Origin: CAYJAD01 sp964372165
GTDB lineage: Bacteria > Desulfobacterota > Desulfovibrionia > Desulfovibrionales > Desulfovibrionaceae
Reading direction: 5' to 3'
Assembly (NCBI GenBank): GCA_964372165.1
Contig: CAYJPT010000129.1
Span: 1 to 6,649 of the forward strand
Length of the DNA stretch: 6,649 bases
Position 1 is the stretch's first letter; the number at the start of each line of letters is the position of its first letter. A program made the position numbers and the translations under genes. Positions 1 to 6,386 of this stretch are shown one piece after another. The notes under the pieces are model-generated. The model was not told the DNA's origin. It did no database searches and worked only from the letters and a program-made list of their open reading frames with translations.

Positions 1-41
1 TGATTACAAATCAGCTGCTCTACCAATTGAGCTACGCCAGC
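1..41 (-). tRNA. tRNA-Thr (anticodon TGT), 5' part, cut by window edge
   Basis: Read on the minus strand from position 41, the sequence gives a 7-nt acceptor arm GCTGGCG, the linker TA, a D arm with stem GCTC/GAGC and loop AATTGGTA, then an anticodon arm starting GCTGA with the seven-base loop TTTGTAA. Bases 34-36 are TGT, which decodes ACA threonine codons. The window ends after three bases of the 3' side of the anticodon stem, so the variable loop, T arm and 3' acceptor strand are not visible. It lies downstream of prmC on the same strand but has its own promoter-like sequence. The isotype call rests on the anticodon alone. Confidence 0.93.
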
Positions 42-52
42 AACGAAAGGGA

Positions 53-81
53 TATTTACTGAAAACTATGACTCTTGGCAA
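53..81 (-). promoter_or_regulatory. Probable sigma70 promoter of the tRNA-Thr gene
   Basis: On the minus strand TTGCCA (76-81) is followed by exactly 17 nt and then TAAATA (53-58), 11 nt before the first tRNA base. The -35 box matches the consensus TTGACA at 5 of 6 positions and the spacing is optimal. Just after the -10 box comes TCCC, a GC-rich discriminator typical of stable-RNA promoters. This implies the tRNA is not simply the tail of the prmC transcript. Confidence 0.55.
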
Positions 82-156
82 GTAAAAAATGAACTTTTTT
101 TAATTTTTTTTTTTACTTTTCTTGCATATCCTCGTTTTACCTAGCTTTGCAGCCAT

Positions 157-1065
157 TTACTTTATGCACAAACAATATCTATCTAGTCCGGATAAATCTC
201 TTCCAGTGATTAACTTTGACCACTGCCCATATTTTGCAAATATTTCATACACGCTTTTACCTTGCAAATAGCCATGTTCAACAATGCACACTCCATTTAT
301 ATTTAATAAATCATATGCTTGCTGTGCAATGTATTCAATGTGTAGCAAGCCAAAACTATCTATTTCATGCTTTAGCTTTTGCGGAACCAATGCCATATGT
401 GGTTCAAAGTTGCGTACATTGGGTAGTAATTTGACATATTCATCTTCGCTTATATATGGCGGATTGGAAATAATTAAATCTAAGCTTTGTATGCTTATGG
501 GTAGGCTGCGCAAATCACTATGAACAAATTGTACTTGTTGTAATAGGTCAAGCTTGCGTGCATTTTTTTTTGCCATTAATAAGGCTTCAATGTTTAAATC
601 AAGTAATATTCCTCGTGCTTGTGGTAGTTCTGCTGCAAGACTTAAACCAATGCAGCCACTGCCAGTGCCAATATCAATATAAAATGGATTATTTATCTTT
701 AACGCAGAGAGTGCGGCATCAAGTACATCTTCGCTTTCTGGACGAGGAATTAGTGTGTGTGTGTTAAGTAAAAAATTTCTACCATAAAATTCTTTGTACC
801 CAAGTAGATAAGCTAGGGGTTCGCCATACTCATGTCGATGTGACAAGGCGCACAATTGTTCCCATTGTGCATGAGTTAGGATTTTATCGGGATGTGTACC
901 AAGATATAGAGGCTCAACTCCAAGCACATATGCCAAAAGTGCCTGTGCACATCGGCGTGGCGCATCACTTTTAGCAGCAATAAATTGTTGTGTAACAATA
1001 TTTAAGGCTTGGCGTATACTAGGATTATTCAAAGAGTATGAATGTCCATATTGTTTGTTAAACAA
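157..1065 (-). CDS. prmC: Peptide chain release factor N5-glutamine methyltransferase PrmC (HemK)
   Basis: This cytoplasmic SAM-dependent enzyme methylates the glutamine of the GGQ motif in release factors RF1 and RF2, which raises termination efficiency. Residues about 15-90 form the helical N-terminal substrate-binding domain, with the GEPLAYLLG segment at 81-89 and LIPRPESE at 105-112. The Rossmann methyltransferase fold follows, with the SAM-binding motif DIGTGSGCIG at 131-140 and the family signature NPPY at 201-204. EPHMAL (221-226) and GRDLSGLDR (288-296) are also typical. The 302-aa length is slightly above the usual 275-295. The start given is TTG immediately after the TAA stop of the upstream gene. 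No in-frame ATG exists near the N-terminus and no Shine-Dalgarno sequence is evident. Another TTG at codon 12 (position 1032) would fit the family's usual N-terminus better. Function is near certain, the start is not. Confidence 0.96.
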   Translation of the reverse strand: MFNKQYGHSYSLNNPSIRQALNIVTQQFIAAKSDAPRRCAQALLAYVLGVEPLYLGTHPDKILTHAQWEQLCALSHRHEYGEPLAYLLGYKEFYGRNFLLNTHTLIPRPESEDVLDAALSALKINNPFYIDIGTGSGCIGLSLAAELPQARGILLDLNIEALLMAKKNARKLDLLQQVQFVHSDLRSLPISIQSLDLIISNPPYISEDEYVKLLPNVRNFEPHMALVPQKLKHEIDSFGLLHIEYIAQQAYDLLNINGVCIVEHGYLQGKSVYEIFAKYGQWSKLITGRDLSGLDRYCLCIK

Positions 1066-1488
1066 TTAATATGCTTTTATGTACTCATCAAGGCTGTCAA
1101 TAGAGCAACTTTTGCTAACCCAAAAAGCCGAAGCCCATACCATAAGAGCTGTGGCTTGTGTGTCATCTAGTCGCTTAATTTTGGCTTCAAGGTGCGTTTT
1201 AGCCGCACCATGTTTAATGTGTACATTATTAACGTCGCATGCATCCATCACCCTTAAATGTAAATATGAAAGGCGTGTATGGTCTGGCAACAGTTTTAAA
1301 TCTTTATGGGCTTCGACAATAGACTTAAGTTCTGCAGGGCTAAAAGTTCCCTTGATAGTTGCAATGGCCCGAAAGAACGTATCCACAGCCCACGGCAAAA
1401 TAAATTCTGCGCCTGCACTCTTTGTACGAAAATAGTCTTTGAGCCAACGCTCTTGATCACTGCTTATACGCGCTGCAACTTGTGGCAT
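1066..1488 (-). CDS. Uncharacterised 140-aa protein, possibly ribbon-helix-helix DNA-binding
   Basis: I do not recognise this protein by family name. The chosen start is ATG at 1488 because GGAG lies 6 nt before it. A longer reading from GTG at 1500 would place that ribosome-binding site inside the gene. The N-terminus (VAARISSDQERWLKDYF, then a helix around residues 27-47) has the strand-helix-helix look of an Arc/MetJ-type DNA-binding fold. The rest is predicted helical and charged (SPAELKSIVEAHKDL near 49-63), ending in a tryptophan-containing helix and DEYIKAY. There is no signal peptide or membrane segment. Its TAA stop abuts the TTG start of prmC, so the two genes are probably co-transcribed and coupled. 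A perfect palindrome upstream could be its own operator. The ORF itself is well supported by its ribosome-binding site and tight packing; the DNA-binding idea is only an inference. Confidence 0.8.
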   Translation of the reverse strand: MPQVAARISSDQERWLKDYFRTKSAGAEFILPWAVDTFFRAIATIKGTFSPAELKSIVEAHKDLKLLPDHTRLSYLHLRVMDACDVNNVHIKHGAAKTHLEAKIKRLDDTQATALMVWASAFWVSKSCSIDSLDEYIKAY

Positions 1489-1494
1489 GCTTAA

Positions 1495-1498
1495 CTCC
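1495..1498 (-). promoter_or_regulatory. Ribosome binding site that sets the start of the 140-aa gene
   Basis: GGAG on the minus strand, 6 nt upstream of the ATG at 1488. It overlaps the longer GTG-initiated reading frame (GTG GAG TTA AGC ATG) and therefore favours the ATG start. Confidence 0.6.
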
Positions 1499-1564
1499 AC
1501 TTAAGAGAATGGAAAATTTGTTTTGGCTTATAAAACACCTACACAATTACAATTCTGTAAAATG

Positions 1565-1598
1565 CCATATAAAACATTATAATAAATGTTTTATATGG
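1565..1598. repeat. Perfect 14-bp inverted repeat with 6-nt spacer; candidate operator or terminator
   Basis: The left arm CCATATAAAACATT (1565-1578) and right arm AATGTTTTATATGG (1585-1598) are perfect reverse complements around ATAATA. On the minus strand the centre contains a consensus TATAAT (1576-1581), about 88 nt before the ATG of the 140-aa gene, although no good -35 box lies at the right spacing. A repressor bound here would cover the -10 box. The alternative is an AT-rich terminator for dapB, whose stop lies about 105 nt upstream; against this, the stem is followed on that strand only by GCATTTTAC, a weak T-tract. The rest of the 1489-1702 gap shows only an A9 run at 1681-1689. Confidence 0.6.
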
Positions 1599-1702
1599 AA
1601 AATTACTTTACTCAATCTAAACAGATTTAAGTTATTAAACTATGATAATAAGCCGTACAAATTCCATATTACACAAGCATAAAAAAAAACACAATAAAAA
1701 AT

Positions 1703-2482
1703 CTAGAAAATATCTTGCATTTTATACAATGAACCGGGATTTTGTGTTGCAAGCCACTTTGCAGCTTTTAATGCGCCTTGAGCAAAGGTTTCTCTGGAGT
1801 GAGCCTGATGTGTAACCTCGATGCGCTCGCCAGGTCCCATAAAATACATTGTATGCACACCAACTACATCTCCACCGCGTATGGTTTGAATACCAATTTC
1901 TTTTTTGGGACGTTCACCTATAATTCCTTCACGGTGATAACAAGCAACTTCGGGTAGTGGCCAGTTTTTGGCTTCTGCAAGGCATTCAGCCAATTTTAAT
2001 GCTGTTCCGCTAGGTGAGTCTTTTTTCAAATTATGGTGCAACTCAACCATTTCTACATCATAATCATCGCCAAGCATTTGCGTTAACATAGGTAAAACTT
2101 TTAATAGCACATTTACTCCAATACTCATATTAGGAGCCCAAAAAATTGGTGTCTCTTTTGCGTATTCTTCAAGTTCAGTCTTTTGGGCATCATTGAGTCC
2201 GGTAGTACCTATAACCACTGGATTTTTATATTTTGCTGCAACTTTTGCTGTTTCCAGACTAGAATTTGGAGATGTAAAGTCTATAATAACTCCGCCTTTG
2301 GCTTTTGGCAGTACATCCTCGGCATTTGCAGCTAAAGGACAATCATATTTGGGTACTAAGTGCAAATAATCTTTATGCTCCAAAAGTCCTACCAATTCAA
2401 ATGTTTTACTGGCACATACTAAGTCTACAAGTGTTTTTCCCATTCTACCACAAGCACCCGATATTATAATTGGAGTTGTCAT
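1703..2482 (-). CDS. dapB: 4-hydroxy-tetrahydrodipicolinate reductase DapB
   Basis: DapB catalyses the NAD(P)H-dependent reduction of hydroxy-tetrahydrodipicolinate to tetrahydrodipicolinate in the cytoplasm, in the diaminopimelate route to lysine and peptidoglycan. The N-terminal Rossmann half shows the dinucleotide-binding GACGRMG (9-15), DFTSP (68-72), GTTG (92-95) and APNMSIGVN (116-124). The catalytic and substrate-binding segment is ELHHNLKKDSPSGTA (147-161), with His149, His150 and Lys153 matching the His-His-Lys of characterised enzymes and SGT binding the substrate carboxylate. GGDVVGVHTMYF (203-214) and ERIEVTHQAHSRETFA (219-234) complete the family pattern. The length of 259 aa is close to the usual 265-275. 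The ATG start is preceded by AAGGAT 5 nt away. It stands alone: 195 nt separate it from ligA upstream, with a probable promoter of its own, and 214 nt from the next gene. Confidence 0.98.
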   Translation of the reverse strand: MTTPIIISGACGRMGKTLVDLVCASKTFELVGLLEHKDYLHLVPKYDCPLAANAEDVLPKAKGGVIIDFTSPNSSLETAKVAAKYKNPVVIGTTGLNDAQKTELEEYAKETPIFWAPNMSIGVNVLLKVLPMLTQMLGDDYDVEMVELHHNLKKDSPSGTALKLAECLAEAKNWPLPEVACYHREGIIGERPKKEIGIQTIRGGDVVGVHTMYFMGPGERIEVTHQAHSRETFAQGALKAAKWLATQNPGSLYKMQDIF

Positions 2483-2568
2483 TATATATCCTTATTTTTA
2501 AAGTTAGTTGAAAATCATTAGCCCACGCTTTGAAAATTTACTTTTTTGTATCATAACATTATTATAAA

Positions 2569-2597
2569 TTTGTATTAAGTACACTTGTTTTTGGCAA
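2569..2597 (-). promoter_or_regulatory. Probable dapB promoter
   Basis: On the minus strand TTGCCA (2592-2597) and TACAAA (2569-2574) are separated by exactly 17 nt, which predicts a leader of about 80 nt before the dapB ATG. A second, weaker candidate lies just upstream: TTGAAA, 16 nt, TAAAAT, ending in the stretch around 2609-2636. I see no riboswitch-like fold in the leader, so lysine control by an RNA element is not supported. Confidence 0.4.
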
Positions 2598-2677
2598 CTT
2601 TATTGCTTCATTTTAGCTGTAAAATAATTTTTTTCAAATAGTTATACTGTGTTTCAGTGTAGGATAATTATAAAAAT

Positions 2678-4798
2678 TTAAAGCAAACTTCCTTGAGTAC
2701 TACCGGAGAATTTAATATTTTCATGATTTTTATCTACTATAGTGTTTGCGGTACAAAGCTCTATAAAAGTAGCTTCATCTAAAATTGTAATGCCAAGTTT
2801 TTGGGCTTTTTCAAGCTTACTACCTGCTGCATCTCCGGCAATTAAAAAGTTAAGCTTTTTACTAACAGCATTTACTACTTCAGCTCCAGCTGCCAATGCA
2901 AGCTCTGTAGCTTTGCCTCTTGGTATGCTTAATGTACCTGTAAATAAAACTTTTTTTCCGCTAAATGCGCCACTGATAGTATCTGCTTTGCTTGTTGCCT
3001 TGGGATCAAGTCCAAGGCTTTGTAATTGCTTTAGTAAAGCCATATTACTTTCACTTTCAAAAAATGCTTTAATTGACGAAGCTACTTCCGGACCAATATC
3101 AGGTAAATGCATAAGTTCATCAAGGCTTGCTGCGCTAAGGGCTTGCATGTCTTCGTAATTTTTTGCCAGCAAGCGTGCTGTTTGTTCACCCACATGTCGT
3201 ATGCCTAAAGCACTGATAAAACGGCTAAGGCTTGCATTTTGTTTAGCTTTTGCAAAGGCATCCACAAACTTTTTAGCTAAAACTTCACCCATGCGTTCAA
3301 ATTCTAATAAATCGTCAATACTTAATGTAAATAAATCTGCCACAGTTTGAACACGCTTTACTTGTACTAATTGCTCAATCCATTTTTGACCAATGCCTTG
3401 GATATCAAGCCCAGCCTTTGAGACAAAATGCTTAATACTTTGCATGCGCACAGCCGGACAAGATAAATTGCTACAACGCCATGCTGCTTGACCTTCCTCA
3501 CGTTGTGCGTCTTCGTGACATATAGGGCATACATGCGGAAATTCATATGCATGAGCATGTTCTGGTCTAAGCTCAAGTATTGGTCCTACAACTTCAGGAA
3601 TAACGTCACCAGCACGTTGAACAACAACTGTATCGCCAACACGCACATCTTTAATGCGTATTTCATCTTCATTATGCAGAGTTGCACGGCTAACCATTAC
3701 ACCACCAACATTAACTGGTGTAAGGATAGCTACCGGTGTTAATACTCCGGTGCGCCCAACTTGGATTTCAATATCTTGCAATATAGTTCTTGCCTGCATG
3801 GCTGGGAATTTAAATGCAACTGCAAAACGTGGTGACCGAGCTGTAAAACCCAAAGCTATTTGTGCTTCAAGGTCATTGTGCTTAATGACAGCACCGTCAA
3901 TTTCCATGACAAAATGTTCTCTATTATCTTGAACATGCTTGGCATATTCTAAAACTTTATTTTGACCTGTACAAACTAAACCACCAGGTGGTGTTGCAAA
4001 ACCCCAATGAGTAAGTGCTTGCATAAGTTCAGCATGTTTGTTCCAAGGAAGTTCTGCTTTTGCTTGAGATGCATTTAATATAACCCTTCCCACACCATAA
4101 GCAAAAAACCTTAGCGGTCTTGTTGCTGTAACACTTGTATCAAGTTGGCGCACAGCACCTGCAGCGGCGTTGCGAGGGTTAGCAAAAAGTTTTTTACCGG
4201 CGGCTTCTTGCTTGGCATTAAGTTGAATAAAATCTTCTTTGCAAATGACAACTTCACCACGTACCTCTAAAAGTGCTGGTAGTTTTTTATCATTGTTAAA
4301 AAGCCTTAGTGGAATATTTTTTATGGTTTTAATGGCCTCTGTAACAACTTCACCCACTTCGCCATCACCGCGAGTTAATGCCGCTGTTAGCTCACCATTT
4401 TCATATATGAGTTCCACTGCTAAACCGTCAAGTTTTGGGTCACACCAAAACTCAAGCTTCGCTTCGGGTAGGGCCCGTTGCATTTTTTGCACCCAATCTT
4501 GCCATTGTGAGGCGTCAAAAACATTGTCAAGCCCGTACATAGATTCACTATGTTTGCGCTTTTCTAATTCCTTTAATAAGCTACCACCCACACGCATGGT
4601 AGGGGAGTTTGCTAAACGAAAGTTTGGAAAAGTATTTTCCCATTTTTGTAATGATTTAAATAGATTGTCGTATTCTTCGTCTGAAATAGTAGGCGCATCA
4701 AGAGTATGGTAATTGAAATTATGTTCCTCAAGTTGCTTTACTAAGCTGTGCATGGCTTTTAATTGCTCAGCACTAGGTATATTTTTGCTCTCTAACAT
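2678..4798 (-). CDS. ligA: NAD+-dependent DNA ligase LigA
   Basis: LigA seals nicks in duplex DNA during replication (Okazaki fragments) and repair, using NAD+ as the adenylate donor. All expected modules are present in order: the NMN-binding Ia region (about 10-75, with ISDEEYDNL at 38-46), the adenylation domain with the active-site lysine in PKLDG (Lys122), RGE at 180-182, DGAVIK (301-306) and AFKFPA (328-333). The OB fold with VGRTG (347-351) follows, then a four-cysteine zinc finger (Cys424, Cys427, Cys442, Cys447), helix-hairpin-helix repeats (about 460-600) and a C-terminal BRCT domain (about 609-685, opening FSGKKVLFTGTL). The 706 aa are slightly longer than the usual 670, mostly through a C-terminal tail after the BRCT domain. 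The ATG has AGGTGG 5 nt upstream. It begins 18 nt after the kinase gene, so the two form an operon. No clear terminator follows it. Confidence 0.98.
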   Translation of the reverse strand: MLESKNIPSAEQLKAMHSLVKQLEEHNFNYHTLDAPTISDEEYDNLFKSLQKWENTFPNFRLANSPTMRVGGSLLKELEKRKHSESMYGLDNVFDASQWQDWVQKMQRALPEAKLEFWCDPKLDGLAVELIYENGELTAALTRGDGEVGEVVTEAIKTIKNIPLRLFNNDKKLPALLEVRGEVVICKEDFIQLNAKQEAAGKKLFANPRNAAAGAVRQLDTSVTATRPLRFFAYGVGRVILNASQAKAELPWNKHAELMQALTHWGFATPPGGLVCTGQNKVLEYAKHVQDNREHFVMEIDGAVIKHNDLEAQIALGFTARSPRFAVAFKFPAMQARTILQDIEIQVGRTGVLTPVAILTPVNVGGVMVSRATLHNEDEIRIKDVRVGDTVVVQRAGDVIPEVVGPILELRPEHAHAYEFPHVCPICHEDAQREEGQAAWRCSNLSCPAVRMQSIKHFVSKAGLDIQGIGQKWIEQLVQVKRVQTVADLFTLSIDDLLEFERMGEVLAKKFVDAFAKAKQNASLSRFISALGIRHVGEQTARLLAKNYEDMQALSAASLDELMHLPDIGPEVASSIKAFFESESNMALLKQLQSLGLDPKATSKADTISGAFSGKKVLFTGTLSIPRGKATELALAAGAEVVNAVSKKLNFLIAGDAAGSKLEKAQKLGITILDEATFIELCTANTIVDKNHENIKFSGSTQGSLL

Positions 4799-4816
4799 GC
4801 GCCCACCTTTAAATTC

Positions 4817-5764
4817 TTACCATAAATCCTTAGACGGTGCTGAAAATACTGATGTATGGCGTTTTAAGAATTCGTCTTTACTAAAGCTATGTAGTTGTGT
4901 TCCATAGTGCTCAACTGCAAAGCTTGCAGCTGTTGAGCCTATAGTGGCTGCTTCAAAAATGTCTAGTCCACAATATAATCCCTTTAGTAAGCCAGCACGA
5001 TGTGCATCACCTGCACCTGTAGGGTCAATGGTTTTTTCAACCTTAACACAAGGGATTTCTTCACGTCTATCATTACCAAAAATTAACGAGCCTTTTTCAC
5101 CTTGTGTTACAATACAATATGTTGGCATGGCCTGTATTTCAGCAGCACTTTTATTGGTTTTTTTACATATCATTTCTAATTCATAGTCATTTATTGTTAA
5201 AGCAAATGCGCCATCAATTCCGTTTAGTAAATCATTTGTATCAAGTACCGGTAGTTGCTGACCTGGATCATAAATATAACGCATATTATTATTTTTATAA
5301 TAGGCAGGTAAGGTGCGCATATCTTCCATATTACCAGGTGATACAATGGCTATATCCATATTGTTGTTTAAGTTTGGAAAAGTATATTCATGCGGTAATG
5401 ACATAGCACCAGGATAAAATCCAGTAATTTGATTGTTGGAAAGATCTGACGTTATATAACATAGGGCCGTAAATAACTCAGCGTCACGCTTGATACCATC
5501 CAGCGGCAAATTGAATTCACGCATTTTTTGTGCATACGGTTCAAAGTCGCGTCCAACACAAGCTAAAACTACTGGAGCTTCATTAAGCAAAGCCAAGGTA
5601 TAAGCAATGTTGCCAGCGCAACCGCCAAGTTTTTCTTCCATACGATCAACCATAAAACTTATGCTAATCATGTGCAATTTGTCTTGCACAATTGCATCTT
5701 TGAAATAACCCTGATAGCTCATTATACGGTCAAATGCTATGGAACCGGAAATATAAATTGACAT
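4817..5764 (-). CDS. PfkB-family carbohydrate/nucleoside kinase
   Basis: This is a cytoplasmic ATP-dependent kinase of the ribokinase/PfkB superfamily, 315 aa, the usual size. The N-terminal signature is EKLGGCAGNIAYTLALL (44-60), with the glycine pair that binds the substrate. The C-terminal signature DPTGAGDAHRAGLLKG (247-262) carries the anion hole and the catalytic base Asp253. VTQGEKGSLIF (219-229) is the conserved nucleotide-site segment. Annotated relatives are often called adenosine kinase or ribokinase-like; the sequence alone does not fix the substrate, so no gene symbol is given. A small oddity is His255 where most relatives have Phe (GAGDAF). The ATG start has AAAGGA at a good distance (6 nt). 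It is the first gene of an operon with ligA, 18 nt downstream, behind a probable promoter about 100 nt upstream. Confidence 0.93.
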   Translation of the reverse strand: MSIYISGSIAFDRIMSYQGYFKDAIVQDKLHMISISFMVDRMEEKLGGCAGNIAYTLALLNEAPVVLACVGRDFEPYAQKMREFNLPLDGIKRDAELFTALCYITSDLSNNQITGFYPGAMSLPHEYTFPNLNNNMDIAIVSPGNMEDMRTLPAYYKNNNMRYIYDPGQQLPVLDTNDLLNGIDGAFALTINDYELEMICKKTNKSAAEIQAMPTYCIVTQGEKGSLIFGNDRREEIPCVKVEKTIDPTGAGDAHRAGLLKGLYCGLDIFEAATIGSTAASFAVEHYGTQLHSFSKDEFLKRHTSVFSAPSKDLW

Positions 5765-5863
5765 ATTTTATCCTTTGAAAATTTGTTAAAGTTTTTATCG
5801 TTTTAGTTGTTATTTAGTCTATACTGTAAAAACTTTTTTTATAAGTCATAAAGTTACCATAAA

Positions 5864-5892
5864 ATAGTATTTTATACGTTTTTTTCTGGCAA
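5864..5892 (-). promoter_or_regulatory. Probable promoter of the kinase-ligA operon, with an overlapping palindrome
   Basis: On the minus strand TTGCCA (5887-5892), a 17-nt spacer and TACTAT (5864-5869) lie about 100 nt upstream of the kinase ATG. The -10 box sits inside a 7-bp inverted repeat, ATAAAAT-AGT-ATTTTAT (5859-5875), which could be an operator or simply AT-rich chance. A GTATAAAA sequence within the spacer is too close to the -35 to act as its -10. Confidence 0.4.
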
Positions 5893-6015
5893 TTTTATTC
5901 GCATGTTCTAACTCACGGTGCATATTGGTATTTTGAATTTAAGAGTATCATATAGCGCGGAGTATGTGTTTTTTTATGAGTCTTTAGGTATAGTCTATTT
6001 GCACGTCGAATGAGA

Positions 6016-6037
6016 GCAAAAAACCACGCTTTTTTGC
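6016..6037. repeat. Hairpin, 8-bp stem
   Basis: GCAAAAAA (6016-6023) pairs with TTTTTTGC (6030-6037) across the 6-nt loop CCACGC. It is directly followed by a short CCC-ACA-GGG inverted repeat (6040-6048). The stem is mostly A-T with no T-tract after it, so it is not a standard terminator. Confidence 0.6.
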
Positions 6038-6070
6038 GTCCCACAGGGCGAATGAAGGCAGTGTGCTTTT

Positions 6071-6100
6071 CTGATTTATTCTGCTTGCAGAATAAATCAG
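6071..6100. repeat. Hairpin, perfect 14-bp inverted repeat with almost no loop
   Basis: CTGATTTATTCTGC (6071-6084) and GCAGAATAAATCAG (6087-6100) are perfect reverse complements separated by TT, so the practical hairpin is 13 bp with loop CTTG. The minus-strand flank is AAAAG and the plus-strand flank CATTTCCC; neither gives a terminator T-tract. Its form (perfect stem, tiny loop) matches the hairpins of the tandem array at 6387 onward, suggesting a common class of intergenic element. Confidence 0.75.
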
Positions 6101-6184
6101 CATTTCCCTAAGATATGCTTTCTTCATAATATATTTTTGAGTGCTCACTAGCAAAAGATGTGATTTTAAATTTTAACGTACCTT

Positions 6185-6192
6185 TGTTTGGT
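6185..6192 (+). repeat. Left target-site duplication TGTTTGGT
   Basis: This 8-bp sequence abuts the left terminal inverted repeat of the MITE-like element and recurs exactly at 6377-6384 after the right terminal repeat. An exact 8-bp match at both borders is what transposase-mediated insertion leaves. Confidence 0.78.
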
Positions 6193-6376
6193 CACGGCAT
6201 TCTAATTTGTGAAGTTAAAGGCTAATGTATGCGGTTCGGTAAAGTTTTTTTCGCGTTGCAGCACCTGCGCATACGCTCCGTCGCAGCAAATTGCTCAAAA
6301 AACCTTCCCCAACCTCATACATTTACATTGTTCAAATGAAATCTCTTATACATAAATTTGAAATTAGAATGCCGTG
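6193..6376. mobile_element. MITE-like non-autonomous element, 184 bp
   Basis: The ends are perfect 16-bp inverted repeats, CACGGCATTCTAATTT at 6193-6208 and its reverse complement at 6361-6376, flanked by the direct repeat TGTTTGGT (6185-6192 and 6377-6384). The interior is itself a degenerate palindrome: AATGTATG (6224-6231) mirrors CATACATT (6316-6323), GGTT (6233-6236) mirrors AACC (6311-6314), a T7 run (6245-6251) mirrors A6 (6297-6302), and CTGCG/CGCAG (6265-6269, 6282-6286) closes near the centre. There is no room for a transposase, so it must have been moved in trans. Families known to make 8-bp duplications include IS1595, ISL3, IS256 and IS66, but the ends are not distinctive enough for me to assign one. 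A 35-codon minus-strand ORF inside it (6215-6322) has no ribosome binding site. Confidence 0.78.
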
Positions 6377-6384
6377 TGTTTGGT
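6377..6384 (+). repeat. Right target-site duplication TGTTTGGT
   Basis: Exact copy of 6185-6192, starting directly after the right terminal inverted repeat and ending 2 bp before the first tandem-repeat unit at 6387. Confidence 0.78.
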
Positions 6385-6386
6385 AA

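Noticed and set aside
80..118. AAGTAAAAAA/TTTTTTACTT inverted repeat as prmC terminator
   Set aside because: The stem is almost pure A-T with a 19-nt loop in a homopolymer-rich stretch (T7 and T11 runs), which gives such matches by chance. It also overlaps the tRNA -35 box.
1079..1435. Plus-strand ORF of 118 codons opposite the 140-aa gene
   Set aside because: The minus-strand gene has a ribosome binding site and a tight junction with prmC; the plus ORF has neither and is Ser/Ala/Leu-rich antisense translation.
1489..1500. GTG start at 1500 for the 140-aa gene (144 aa)
   Set aside because: GGAG is placed 6 nt before the ATG at 1488 and nothing resembling a ribosome binding site precedes the GTG.
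2598..2677. Terminator after ligA
   Set aside because: Only a 4-bp ACTG/CAGT stem with no T-tract is visible, which is not enough to call.
2742..3158. Plus-strand ORF of 138 codons and other ORFs antisense to ligA
   Set aside because: They lie entirely opposite well-supported ligA coding sequence, have no recognisable domains and low-complexity composition, so they are shadows.
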